From contig NZ_JAIQDB010000001.1 in NCBI RefSeq assembly GCF_020037475.1, positions 992,001 to 1,056,000 on the forward strand: a stretch of DNA of 64,000 nucleotides. The letters are read 5' to 3'. The notes under the pieces were generated by a model, which saw only the letters and a list, made by a program, of their open reading frames with translations, did not search any database and had not been told where the DNA came from. The stretch's first letter is position 1. Each line of letters starts with the position of its first letter. Positions 24,891-33,307 of this stretch are shown here, piece by piece. Both the position numbers and the translations under genes were made by a program. Source of the DNA: Sutcliffiella deserti (GTDB lineage: Bacteria; Bacillota; Bacilli; Bacillales; Bacillaceae_I).

Positions 24891-25412
24891 ATGTTATCTC
24901 AACGATGGAACGGTCCCGCTCCTTTGGCAGGGTACCGTTCAAAAGGTTTCGGTGGTATGTTTGGAGGCGCAAAAGGCTTTGGTAATCCCAAAGGCTTTGG
25001 CGGCGGATACGGAGGTTTTGGAGGCTTTGGCTACCCTTTACTCGGTGGATTAGTTGGGGGGCTTGTTGGAAGTGCTCTGTTTAACACACCTGGTGGTTTC
25101 TTCGGTGGAGGCACACCATTTGGTGGGGGATATCCTGGAGGTGGGTTTGGTGGCGCTCCTAGTTATGGCGGTGCTCCTGGGTTTGGTGGCCCTCCTGGTT
25201 ATGGCGGTGCTCCTGGGTTTGGTGGCCCTCCTGGTTACGGTGGTGCTCCTGGTTACGGTGGCCCTCCTGGTTATGGCGGCCCTCCTGGTTATGGCGGCGC
25301 TCCTGGTTACGGTGGCCCTCCTGGTTACGGTGGTGCTCCTGGCTTTGGCGGCGCTCCTGGCTTTGGTGGAGGCCAAGGATTCGGTAATACCTTTGGAAAC
25401 AGTGATCAATAG
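24891..25412 (+). CDS. Glycine-rich GGxPG(Y/F) repeat protein, probable spore coat protein
   Basis: A 173-aa, very Gly/Pro/aromatic-rich protein. The N-terminal part is KGFGG repeats, then a short hydrophobic Gly-rich stretch (LLGGLVGGLVGSALF). Twelve 6-residue units GG(A/P)PG(Y/F) follow at about residues 90-162 and a Gly/Gln tail closes it. It is cytoplasmic by lack of a signal peptide. The composition is that of spore coat or crust proteins, and the sigma-K-like promoter supports this. The ATG at 24891 follows GAGGAGG. It shares its style, but not its sequence, with the collagen-like protein at 3.8 kb. Confidence 0.75.
   Translation: MLSQRWNGPAPLAGYRSKGFGGMFGGAKGFGNPKGFGGGYGGFGGFGYPLLGGLVGGLVGSALFNTPGGFFGGGTPFGGGYPGGGFGGAPSYGGAPGFGGPPGYGGAPGFGGPPGYGGAPGYGGPPGYGGPPGYGGAPGYGGPPGYGGAPGFGGAPGFGGGQGFGNTFGNSDQ
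25158..25373 (+). repeat. Degenerate 18-bp tandem repeat in the Gly-rich gene
   Basis: Twelve 18-bp units (GGTGGCCCTCCTGGTTAT and variants) code the hexapeptide repeat. Two unit types alternate (GGAPGF and GGPPGY), which suggests amplification of a 36-bp double unit. Confidence 0.8.
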
Positions 25413-25537
25413 ATTAAAACCTAAGGATCTAAGATTATTGCTTGCAAAATTAAGGTTAACTTGTCGCGAATACTCTTGAAAGAGAATGGAAGTACCGACT
25501 GATAAGGGTTATAACAACTTACTCAAGATAAATAAAG

Positions 25538-25580
25538 AAGCTGGATGACCTTATTAACCATAGGATCAGCCAGCTTTTCA
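25538..25580 (-). terminator. Hairpin between the Gly-rich gene and the convergent antiporter
   Basis: AAGCTGG (25538-25544) pairs with CCAGCTT (25570-25576), with further partial pairing inside. T-rich on both sides, it can serve both genes. Confidence 0.65.
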
Positions 25581-25581
25581 T

Positions 25582-27096
25582 TTATAAACTTTTCTTCAAT
25601 TCTATTTCTTCCTCAATCTCATCTTCATTCTTTTGCCTTAAAAACGCTTCTAATTCTTTTTTACTTTTTCTAGAAGTTAAAATATAGAGAAAATCCTTCT
25701 CTTTTATGATGGTATCTCCAGAAGGCGTAACTAGTATGCCTGATCTTATAATTGCGTTGATAAGTGTGTTCTTGGGAAATTCAATATCTGCAAGAGATTG
25801 GCCAATGATGGCAGTATCTTCTTCTACCTCATACTCAATAATTTCTGCATTTGCTTTTCCGATAGAGACTAGCTCCAAGGAGTGTAACGGCGCAATTTTC
25901 TTTGGACCCATAAGATTCAATTTATGTGCAAGCAACGTAATCGTTGAGCCCTGTACAAGCGTGGAGGTCAATACAACGAAGAACACAACATTAAAAAACA
26001 GCTGACTATTGGGTATACCAGCAAGCATCGGGAATGTTGCTAGAACAATTGGAACAGCCCCACGTAAACCGGCCCATGACAAAAATATTTTTTCTTTCAC
26101 ATCGAATCCTAATCCTATAGTAGAAAGAAAGACAGCTATCGGTCTTGCGACAACAATGAGGATAACCGATATCAACAAGCCCTTTAGCATAATATCTAAT
26201 TGAAATAACTGACCTGGGAAAACCAATAACCCCAATAGGATAAACATCAAAATTTGCATCATCCAGGCAAAACCTTCATTAAACCGGAAGATCGAATGAC
26301 GATAGGTTAATTCTTTATTCCCGATTATTAAAGCAGCCACATAAACTGCTAGAAGACCGCTTGCCCCCATAAGTGCCGCAGCACTATAGGTAAGTAAAGC
26401 AAAGGCAAGAGCAAAAACAGGATAAAGACCACTCGAATCAAGATTAATTCGATTAATTGCATAAGAAGCAATCTTTCCTAAAGCAAGGCCAAAAATTAGT
26501 CCGAACCCCATTTGCCAGAAAAAGTTTCCAATAAACCCTATATAACTGGGATTCGACGCCATTATAATTTCGATGAAAGATAAGGTAAGGAAAACAGCCA
26601 TCGGGTCATTCGTGCCTGATTCTGCTTCGAGTGTGGCTCCCATCCGTTCATTGATATTCTGCCCTTTTAACACTGCAAAAACGGCAGCTGCATCTGTTGA
26701 TCCAACAATAGCACCAAAAAGAAATGCTTCTAATAGGGTCACATCAAGTATTAACATGGCACTTAAAGCCACAATGGAAGTAGTTAGAACAACCCCGATC
26801 GTTGCCAATAATACAGATGGTACAATGACCGGTCTGACAGTCGTCCATTTCGTTTGCAGACCACCCTCGAATAGAATGATGACAAGTGCAAAAATCCCTA
26901 TAAGCTGCGCATACTTGGGATTATCAAAAGAAATTAAACCCACTCCATCGCTTCCTGCTATCATCCCTACTATAATAAAAAGAACAAGTGCGGGTACTCC
27001 CATTTTAGAAGAAAACTTCGTTGTAATTACACCAACAATTAGTAAAATAGCAATTAAAAGAATAAAATAGTCTACGTTAAAAGCTCCTGAAATCAT
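25582..27096 (-). CDS. NhaP-type potassium/proton antiporter with TrkA-C domain
   Basis: A 504-aa CPA1/CPA2-type antiporter. About 12-13 membrane helices (1-390) contain the family motifs LFEGGL, GAIVGSTDAAAVF and ESGTNDP (the Asp pair/Asn-Asp that carries the cations). A C-terminal cytosolic TrkA-C/RCK_C regulatory domain follows (about residues 405-485, with GQSLADIEFP and PSGDTIIKEKDFLYIL). That layout is typical of K+/H+ antiporters regulated by nucleotides such as c-di-AMP. This window also holds KtrAB under a c-di-AMP riboswitch, so export and import of K+ could be tied to the same signal (inference). The ATG at 27096 follows AAAGGAGGG. Confidence 0.9.
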   Translation of the reverse strand: MISGAFNVDYFILLIAILLIVGVITTKFSSKMGVPALVLFIIVGMIAGSDGVGLISFDNPKYAQLIGIFALVIILFEGGLQTKWTTVRPVIVPSVLLATIGVVLTTSIVALSAMLILDVTLLEAFLFGAIVGSTDAAAVFAVLKGQNINERMGATLEAESGTNDPMAVFLTLSFIEIIMASNPSYIGFIGNFFWQMGFGLIFGLALGKIASYAINRINLDSSGLYPVFALAFALLTYSAAALMGASGLLAVYVAALIIGNKELTYRHSIFRFNEGFAWMMQILMFILLGLLVFPGQLFQLDIMLKGLLISVILIVVARPIAVFLSTIGLGFDVKEKIFLSWAGLRGAVPIVLATFPMLAGIPNSQLFFNVVFFVVLTSTLVQGSTITLLAHKLNLMGPKKIAPLHSLELVSIGKANAEIIEYEVEEDTAIIGQSLADIEFPKNTLINAIIRSGILVTPSGDTIIKEKDFLYILTSRKSKKELEAFLRQKNEDEIEEEIELKKSL

Positions 27097-27115
27097 AGTC
27101 TCCCTCCTTTAAAAG

Positions 27116-27676
27116 TTATAGATTCACATCAATTTTCACAAGATTATTCTCTTTTTTGGATATACCTAGGTAACGAAGTGTTTCAGAAGGTGTACTATGA
27201 TGAAAATGTTTTTGAAGTATCGAGATAGCAACCCCACTGCGATAAGCATGGTATCCGAACGTTTTTCGAAGTGTATGTGTTCCTACTTTCCCTAGAACGC
27301 CTACTTCTTTGGCTGCTTTGTTTATAATGCGATACGCTTGTTGGCGGGTGATGGGAGTTGCGCACTTTTTTGATTTAAAGAGGTAATCTTGCGGTTCCAA
27401 ATTTACAGTCTGGAAATAACTTTCTAAGGCCGCTTCAACTTGTCTATTAATATAGATGGCAGGAGAAGGATCATCAGTTTTAACGTCGTAGAATTCTTTT
27501 ATGATTCCCTCTTCTTCCACTACATCTTTCACTTTTAGCTGCAGCAGTTCACTTACACGCAGCCCCATATTAATTCCCATCACAAAAAACAAATAATCTC
27601 TTTTCGAGTTTTTCTGTAGGTAATGTTTTATGTCACTTATATAATTAATATCCCTAAGTGCTTCTACGCATTCCAT
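27116..27676 (-). CDS. Solo tyrosine recombinase/integrase catalytic domain
   Basis: A 186-aa protein that is only the catalytic half of a tyrosine recombinase. The active-site set is complete: R40 (GLRVSELL), K66, H134 and R137 (THTLRKTF), H157 or H160, and the nucleophile Y169 (LRYLGI). The N-terminal SAM-like DNA-binding domain is missing. Similar short integrases exist in Bacillus (for example YoeC) and are not linked to prophages. The ATG at 27676 is chosen (AAGGTGG upstream), though GTG at 27688 is possible. It starts only about 20 bp from an inverted repeat. There is no att-site pair, tRNA or cargo in view, so a domestic role or relic is possible. Confidence 0.82.
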   Translation of the reverse strand: MECVEALRDINYISDIKHYLQKNSKRDYLFFVMGINMGLRVSELLQLKVKDVVEEEGIIKEFYDVKTDDPSPAIYINRQVEAALESYFQTVNLEPQDYLFKSKKCATPITRQQAYRIINKAAKEVGVLGKVGTHTLRKTFGYHAYRSGVAISILQKHFHHSTPSETLRYLGISKKENNLVKIDVNL

Positions 27677-27694
27677 TCCACCAGCCACCTTCTA

Positions 27695-27734
27695 ATGTTA
27701 CTTAACTTGATTATATCATATATATATGTAACAT
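27695..27734. promoter_or_regulatory. Inverted repeat at the start of the solo recombinase gene
   Basis: ATGTTAC (27695-27701) and GTAACAT (27728-27734) are separated by 26 AT-rich bases. It could be an operator or a recombinase binding site in the promoter region. Confidence 0.4.
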
Positions 27735-27822
27735 CTAAGAAAATACTCCAAAGAAAACAAAAAAGTCTAACAGTTTAGCGAAAAAATTACTTGTATAGAC
27801 TTTTCTTGTCATAAAAATACAC

Positions 27823-27858
27823 AAAAGGGTTCTGAATGTATCCATTCTGAACCCTTTC
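27823..27858 (-). terminator. Terminator of the zinc alcohol dehydrogenase gene
   Basis: AAAGGGTTCTGAATG (27824-27838) pairs with CATTCTGAACCCTT (27843-27856), with one internal mismatch. It lies about 130 bp past the minus-strand stop. A decayed copy of the short dispersed repeat (27920-27950) lies between. Confidence 0.6.
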
Positions 27859-27990
27859 TTTCTAAAAATTTATTGTGAGGTGCTCCCTCGCTTGAATTTC
27901 TTTTTAACTTTTCAAAAGACGGTTATTGCAACATTGTTGCTTTTGCGTAGAGTTGTTACAACCCGTCACATTCATTAAAAGACTGTTCTA

Positions 27991-29124
27991 TTATGGTTTT
28001 AATATTACTTTGATGCAATTATCCGTATGATTATTAAACATCTTATAGGCTTTGTCAGCTTCGTCCAGGCTAACCTTGTGAGTGATAATTTCTTTTGGAT
28101 CAAACTTTTTATCAATAATCATTTGAAACAGCTTTGGCATGATTGGTATGACAGGTGCTTGGCCCATTTTCAAAGTGATGTTTCGCGCGAAGAAGGCTCC
28201 AAGAGGGAAGTTATTGTAATTCGCTCCGTACACCCCTGTGAGTTGCACTGTTCCTGTCTTTCTGACTGCCTTCGTTGCAATTTGTACAGGTCCCAAGGTT
28301 CCACCCTGTAACTTCAGCTTTTGCTCGATAAACTCCAGGGGGGACTTTTTCCCATCCATACCAACACAATCGATAACAACATCCGCTCCGCCATTTGTGA
28401 TTTCCTTCAAATGCTCTCCCATATCAGGGTATTTAGTAAAATCAAATACCTCTACATTATTCATCTTCTTCGCGTGGTCTAGCCGGTATTCCAAGTAATC
28501 AACGGCAATGACACGTTTCGCACCCTTCATCCAGGAAAACTTCTGGGCCATTAATCCGACCGGACCACAGCCAAGAACAATCACTGTATCCCCTTTTTTC
28601 ACTCCTGCATTTTCAACACTCCAGTATGCAGTTGGTAAGACATCCGATAAAAATAGAAGGGATTCATCTTCTAGTTCACATGTCTCAGGGATAACAAAAG
28701 GCGTAAAATTGCCAAAGGGGACTTTCAGATATTCCGCTTGTCCTCCTGGATGATTCCCGAATTTTTCTGTGTATCCAAAATACCCGCCTGAATCGTAGTG
28801 AGGATTAGAATTATCGCACTGACTAGTTAAATCATGCTTACAGTAGATACATTCTCCACAAGAGACATTAAAAGGGATAACTACTCTGTCACCCTTTTTA
28901 ACCTTTGTCACTTCCGGACCCACTTCTTCAACGATTCCCATCGGCTCATGTCCTATAATATAGCCCTTTGGTAAAGGCATATTTCCTTGATAAAGATGAA
29001 GATCTGATCCACAAATTGCAGTTGATGTAATACGTACTATGACATCATCATTTTTTTCAAGCTTCGCATCATCCACTTCCGTTACCGCTACATTATTTGG
29101 ACTTTGGTAAGTTACAGCTCTCAT
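27991..29124 (-). CDS. Zinc-dependent alcohol dehydrogenase (formaldehyde dehydrogenase-like, AdhB type)
   Basis: A 377-aa medium-chain dehydrogenase. The catalytic zinc site is seen as TAICGSDLHLY and GHEPMGIVEEVG, and the structural zinc site as CGECIYCKHDLTSQC (about residues 87-101). The Rossmann motif is VLGCGPVGLMA (about 190-200), followed by DYLEYR, suggesting NAD+. The insertion in the middle and the length are those of the glutathione-independent formaldehyde dehydrogenase-like group, such as B. subtilis AdhB (378 aa). The ATG at 29124 follows AGGAGTG. An ATG-like extension to 29169 overlaps a repeat. The substrate is unknown. Confidence 0.9.
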   Translation of the reverse strand: MRAVTYQSPNNVAVTEVDDAKLEKNDDVIVRITSTAICGSDLHLYQGNMPLPKGYIIGHEPMGIVEEVGPEVTKVKKGDRVVIPFNVSCGECIYCKHDLTSQCDNSNPHYDSGGYFGYTEKFGNHPGGQAEYLKVPFGNFTPFVIPETCELEDESLLFLSDVLPTAYWSVENAGVKKGDTVIVLGCGPVGLMAQKFSWMKGAKRVIAVDYLEYRLDHAKKMNNVEVFDFTKYPDMGEHLKEITNGGADVVIDCVGMDGKKSPLEFIEQKLKLQGGTLGPVQIATKAVRKTGTVQLTGVYGANYNNFPLGAFFARNITLKMGQAPVIPIMPKLFQMIIDKKFDPKEIITHKVSLDEADKAYKMFNNHTDNCIKVILKP

Positions 29125-29400
29125 TCCACACACTCCTATCGATACTTTAACTATTCGCTGTTTTCGCATTGATTGTTGCTTTTACGTAAGTTTTAAGGAC
29201 GCTTACTAGAACAATCACTATGAAAAGAGCCTATCTAATTGAAGTTTTCCTCACAAACAGTTTTAATATTCCTTCAGATAAAGTTCTCTTTATATTCCAG
29301 TAATCACAAGAAATTCTGTTTTAATAACCAACTGGTCTAAATTTATTGCCCCTGTTAAAATTGAGTGTTGATTAACAGCTGGTGCTTAACTCATCCAATA
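29125..29400. other. Intergenic region with one dispersed repeat
   Basis: Positions 29155-29190 hold a minus-strand copy of the ~35-bp repeat also found at 212-247 and 32058-32092. Nothing else is clear. Confidence 0.5.
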
Positions 29401-29427
29401 AAAAAACCCCGTAACCGGAGTTTTTTT
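29401..29427 (-). terminator. Terminator of the UppP copy 2/CaxA operon
   Basis: A short GC stem (ACCCCG / CGGAGT with one mismatch) lies between A6 and T7, 9 bp past the stop codon. Confidence 0.7.
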
Positions 29428-29435
29428 CTTTAATT

Positions 29436-30251
29436 CTATAAAAATAGTATTACCAACGTTCCGACAATAAAACAGTAGATAGAAAAATAAACCAGATTCC
29501 CTTTTGCCATTATGTTCATAAACCATTTTAATGAAAAGTAAGAAGCAACGAGTGCACCCAAAAAGGCAACAGAATAAGGCAATATCAACTGGTCAAAATC
29601 AGGAATGCTCAAAAAATCAGAAATCGCAAGCATAATACTCCCGACACTAACAGGGATAAACAATAAAAACGAGAACTTTAATGCAGTTTCCTGCTTCAAT
29701 CCAAGTCCCATTGCAGCTACAATTGTAGCCCCTGATCGGCTTATTCCTGGTATTAACGCAACCGCCTGTGCCAGGCCAATAATGATAGCATCTCTAAAAG
29801 TTAATCCTGCATCACTTTTTCTTCCTCTTAAGTTTCTGATAAGAAACAGTGCTATACCTGTTATAATAAGGGTAATCCCTATCAGCTTGATGCTTTCATC
29901 AAGCATTGCAGCAATCGCATCTCCAAATAAAACTCCGATTACTCCGGCAGGTATCGTACCTATAATTAAAAATAATGCAAAGCGAAAGTCTGCTTTGTCC
30001 TTATGATCGCGTTTTGCAACGTAACGGGTGGCTCCAACAAAAAGTTGTGAAATTGATTCACGGTAAATAATCAGTATCGCAACCAATGAAGCGGTGTTAA
30101 CAATTATTTCAAATGTTAAGCCTTCAAGCCTAATTCCTAATAATTCCTGTAAGATCATCACATGCCCGCTGGATGAAACAGGTATTGGCTCTGTTATCCC
30201 CTGAAATATTCCTAATAACAAGTACTTTAATAAATTATAGATTTCTTCCAT
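29436..30251 (-). CDS. Undecaprenyl-diphosphatase UppP family, copy 2
   Basis: A 271-aa paralogue of the UppP at 18.4 kb. Signature 1 reads QGITEPIPVSSSGH and signature 2 IPGISRSGATIVAA, so the catalytic Glu, Ser, Arg and His are all kept. Copy 1 has ExxFLPISSTGH, and the Pro-for-Phe change and Ser-for-Thr mark a different subfamily. It follows a CaxA-type exchanger by 12 bp in the same direction. It could be a second lipid-diphosphate phosphatase used under stress, or act on another isoprenoid diphosphate. The name is safe at family level only. Confidence 0.88.
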   Translation of the reverse strand: MEEIYNLLKYLLLGIFQGITEPIPVSSSGHVMILQELLGIRLEGLTFEIIVNTASLVAILIIYRESISQLFVGATRYVAKRDHKDKADFRFALFLIIGTIPAGVIGVLFGDAIAAMLDESIKLIGITLIITGIALFLIRNLRGRKSDAGLTFRDAIIIGLAQAVALIPGISRSGATIVAAMGLGLKQETALKFSFLLFIPVSVGSIMLAISDFLSIPDFDQLILPYSVAFLGALVASYFSLKWFMNIMAKGNLVYFSIYCFIVGTLVILFL

Positions 30252-30263
30252 TGATAATCTACC

Positions 30264-31217
30264 TCAGTTTCGTATAATAATAAAGATTAAATATAACACA
30301 TAGGCTATTGCGAGGATACTTCCCTCCACTTTTCCTATCCGATATTTCGTTCGGGAAAAAACAAGCAGGACTACAGTTAAGAAAAGCATCAAAAATATAT
30401 CCGTAAATATTTTATCGTTAACTGGTAGTGGTGCAATCACAGAAGCAGCACCGAGCACAAATAGGATATTAAAGATATTGCTACCTACTATGTTACCCAA
30501 GGCGATTTCGCTTTGTTTTTTTAAAGCGGCCGTTATGGATGTTACTAGCTCAGGTAAGGATGTCCCAACTGCCACAATCGTAAGTCCCACCAGCGTCTCA
30601 CTCATTCCAAGAGAAACAGCAATCTCGGTGCTGTTACGCACAACTAGCTCTCCCCCAAAAATAATGGCAGCAAGACCAATTAAAGTTAAAACTCCATTCT
30701 TGCCCCAAGGGATTTTTTCTGCCCCTTCTTCAGGCTTGGCTTGTTCCCGATTATTTCTAGCAACCTCAAAAATATAATACATAAAGACACTAAAAATCAA
30801 TAAGAAAATGAAACCGTCACTTCGTGTGATTAAATTTTCACTAAAACCTTGAAGCACTACATCACTGATTACAACAAGCAGCACAGCACTCCCCAATAAA
30901 GTAAAGGGGATTTCTTTCCGAATGGTTACACTTTCAACCTTAAGGGGGTTGATTAGTGCGGTCAACCCGACCACTAGTGTGATATTAAATATATTACTTC
31001 CGACAATATTTCCAAGCGCTACCTCTGCACTCCCATCCAAGGCAGCCAAAACACTGACAGTTGCTTCAGGTGAGCTTGTACCAAAAGCAACAATAGTTAG
31101 CCCGATCAAAAGCGGAGATACACGTAGCAAAGTTGCTAACTTTGATGCACCATCTACAAATAAATCAGCACCTTTAATTAACAGCGCAAAGCCTACAATT
31201 AACAATACGTATGTCAT
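30264..31217 (-). CDS. CaxA/YrbG-type sodium/calcium exchanger
   Basis: A 317-aa CaCA superfamily antiporter with two inverted halves. Each half carries the alpha-repeat motif: GTSSPEATVSVLAAL ... ALGNIVGSNIFNI (about 46-81) and GTSLPELVTSITAAL ... ALGNIVGSNIFNI (about 214-249). The acidic residues in these repeats bind Ca2+. About ten membrane helices fit the family. The start ATG at 31217 follows AAAGGAATG. It is probably an operon with the UppP paralogue downstream. The physiological direction (Ca2+ or another divalent export) is inferred. Confidence 0.92.
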   Translation of the reverse strand: MTYVLLIVGFALLIKGADLFVDGASKLATLLRVSPLLIGLTIVAFGTSSPEATVSVLAALDGSAEVALGNIVGSNIFNITLVVGLTALINPLKVESVTIRKEIPFTLLGSAVLLVVISDVVLQGFSENLITRSDGFIFLLIFSVFMYYIFEVARNNREQAKPEEGAEKIPWGKNGVLTLIGLAAIIFGGELVVRNSTEIAVSLGMSETLVGLTIVAVGTSLPELVTSITAALKKQSEIALGNIVGSNIFNILFVLGAASVIAPLPVNDKIFTDIFLMLFLTVVLLVFSRTKYRIGKVEGSILAIAYVLYLIFIIIRN

Positions 31218-31246
31218 AAAATGATCATTCCTTTTACGTTATTTAC

Positions 31247-31978
31247 TCAATTATTGGAACTTGTTCTTTTTTGAAGTTCAATGTACCACTTTTCTGTGAT
31301 AACATCTGATTTAGCATTAAGGAAGATATGTTCATTTTCCATTTTAATGTAAAGATAAGGGGGAAAATCCTTATAAAGAAATAAGAGACTACTCCCGTAA
31401 TTCTCTACTTTAAAATACCCTTTTGACATGGATGCCATTCCAAAACCATTTTGCTTCAAAGTAACCTCTGGCATCTCTTCTAATAGATCAACTTGTTCAA
31501 TATCCTCATAGGACCAGTCATCCCCATAGATTCCTGTAACTTCTAAAGAATTCTCATTTAGTACAAGTTTAAATTCCTGATATCCTAAGAAAGTTAAAAT
31601 GCTTACAAAAGAAAGGACAAGAACAAAAATCGAAGAGCTGATTATATAGCTTATTTTTCTTCTCTTTGGCACTTCGAATTTTGATAAGTACACAAAACCT
31701 CCAAGCAAAAAAAGCAACATAAAACCAAACTGTATTTCTAATGCATATGTAAATTCTAGTAATTGTAATGGTAAAAGAGTCAACATTCCTACAGCTGTTG
31801 CAAGCAATAACTTTGCTGCGTTTTGTGGATAGCCATTATCGATCATTTCCTGTTGTTCAGTCTCTGATCGAGATTGGAAACCAGAAACTAGACCATATGC
31901 TTTTTTCTTGTAGATGACCCAACCTAGAATTAAGAATAAAGAAATCAGAAAAAACTGTATACTTACAATCGCCCACAT
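31247..31978 (-). CDS. DUF3784-like membrane protein with C-terminal bacterial PH-like domain
   Basis: A 243-aa protein with about four membrane helices. The first 100 residues (helix, YGLVSGFQSRSETEQQEMIDNG, two helices) look like DUF3784. A fourth helix comes near residue 120. The remainder (about 135-240, strands such as FKLVLNENSLEVTGIYGDDW, SYEDIEQVDLL) resembles the PH-like domain found after membrane helices in Bacillus. The ATG at 31978 follows AGGGGGCATGGAG. It precedes the CaxA gene by 29 bp in the same direction and may be in that operon. Function unknown. Confidence 0.72.
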   Translation of the reverse strand: MWAIVSIQFFLISLFLILGWVIYKKKAYGLVSGFQSRSETEQQEMIDNGYPQNAAKLLLATAVGMLTLLPLQLLEFTYALEIQFGFMLLFLLGGFVYLSKFEVPKRRKISYIISSSIFVLVLSFVSILTFLGYQEFKLVLNENSLEVTGIYGDDWSYEDIEQVDLLEEMPEVTLKQNGFGMASMSKGYFKVENYGSSLLFLYKDFPPYLYIKMENEHIFLNAKSDVITEKWYIELQKRTSSNN

Positions 31979-32125
31979 TCTCCATGCCCCCTTTTTTATT
32001 TATTACCCCTTAGTGATTAAGTTTATGTTAATTGATATTTTTAAAGAAGGGGCTTGTTGAAGTAAGCAACAAGCAATGCGAAAATAACCTTTTAGAAAGT
32101 TCACACGTAGTGCTACTCTATAATA
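31979..32125. repeat. Intergenic segment with a dispersed short repeat
   Basis: Positions 32058-32092 (AAGTAAGCAACAAGCAATGC and the next bases GAAAATAACCTTTTAG) form another copy of the dispersed element. Confidence 0.6.
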
Positions 32126-32157
32126 AAGCCTCTCCATATTTCTTTTTGGAGAGGCTT
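32126..32157 (-). terminator. Terminator of the VTT-domain gene
   Basis: Perfect 11-bp stem AAGCCTCTCCA (32126-32136) with TGGAGAGGCTT (32147-32157), A/T-rich flanks. It lies 66 bp past the stop of the minus-strand gene. Confidence 0.8.
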
Positions 32158-32222
32158 ACTAGTAGTTCTACCGCTAAAATCGTAATTTCTTCTATATTCT
32201 CCTCTATTTAAAAGGGCTATAA

Positions 32223-32918
32223 TTAGTGACCTTTTACTTTCCATTTTTTTACGCCAGTACCACCAGGTTTAAATTTCCGATAAAGAAAATAACTTGGTAT
32301 AAAGGCTAGTAATAGAGATATGATTAGATATCCTTGTATTTCTTCGGATAATAAACCAATTGTAATCGCACTAAGTAATCCTAAATAAAGCATATTTCCT
32401 AAAGTAGTAGCTAAGAGAAAATGAGACATTTTGATTGAACTGATACCGGAAGCGGTGTTAATTATACTCGAAGGTGCAAAAGGAAATAACCTCATAAGAA
32501 ATACGAAGAAAAAACCATTTTGTTCTAGTTTTTCAATAAGACTGGGATTTGCCTTCCTTAAGAGATACGACTGAAACCAATATCTATATAAAATAAAGGA
32601 AAAGGAAGCCCCTATTATACTTGAAACAACACTCCATAGGTACCCATTAACAAAACCGAATAGAACAACATTCACCATAATTATAATGATAATTGGAATA
32701 AGGGTAAATAAGTTTTGGATGACCATTAATAACAGCATAATAAAAAGGGTGACGGGCAATTCCTTCTCTAAAAACTTTTGAATCATTTCCATGTCGCCAC
32801 TTTTCATAATAGTAAACCATTCCATGTTGAATATAAAAATGAGAGCTATAACAATAATAAGAAATGACAAGATTTTTATTACCCTTTGACGAGATATAGG
32901 AGTGCCCCCTTTCACCAA
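32223..32918 (-). CDS. TVP38/TMEM64 family (VTT domain) membrane protein
   Basis: A 231-aa membrane protein of the VTT/DedA superfamily. The core motif reads FFVFLMRLFPFAPSSIINTA, then SGISSIKMSHFLLATTLGN, as in YdjX/YdjZ/TVP38 proteins. A loop with FGFVNGYLWSVVSSIIGA forms the other half. Six or so membrane helices are visible. The start is unclear: TTG at 32918 and GTG at 32915 have poor ribosome binding sites. The strongest site (AAAGGGGG) sits 7 nt before an ATA codon (isoleucine 8). Related proteins scramble or flip lipids, but the substrate is unknown. Confidence 0.8.
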   Translation of the reverse strand: MVKGGTPISRQRVIKILSFLIIVIALIFIFNMEWFTIMKSGDMEMIQKFLEKELPVTLFIMLLLMVIQNLFTLIPIIIIIMVNVVLFGFVNGYLWSVVSSIIGASFSFILYRYWFQSYLLRKANPSLIEKLEQNGFFFVFLMRLFPFAPSSIINTASGISSIKMSHFLLATTLGNMLYLGLLSAITIGLLSEEIQGYLIISLLLAFIPSYFLYRKFKPGGTGVKKWKVKGH

Positions 32919-33307
32919 CTAATTTCTTCATATGTCATTCTATTTTATAACAGCTTCACTTTCTAAGCTATACACTTTTACTAGTAAATAGGAAATCAAA
33001 ATGAAAATACTTCCTATTCAAACTTTACCACTAAATCATCATTTTCAGAAATAATAACCCACAATTGTAAAAGAGAAATTTTTCGTACTCCCATATAGCT
33101 GCGCTTAGGTATTCATTTGATCTTTAACTATATGAGGATGCTTTTATGATATTGCATTGACCATCAATATCTTAAAATATTTATATGAAACTTATTGACG
33201 AACCCGATAAAGGAGAGTAAATTATTATACATCATAAAAAATCTGTTTTACTTTCTCAAATGATAATGAAACAGAGTAAAAATCACTTTAAAGAAACTAA
33301 AAACCTA
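32919..33307. other. Intergenic region before the c-di-AMP riboswitch
   Basis: AT-rich and without a supported gene. It must hold the divergent promoters of the VTT gene and the ktrAB leader. Confidence 0.5.

Noticed and set aside
25050..25479. Antisense and +2 frames over the Gly-rich gene
   Set aside because: Open because of GC-rich codon repeats; no start signals.
27116..27676. Remnant of a prophage or integrative element
   Set aside because: Only the recombinase is present. Flanking genes are housekeeping-type transport and metabolism, with no phage genes or att repeats seen.
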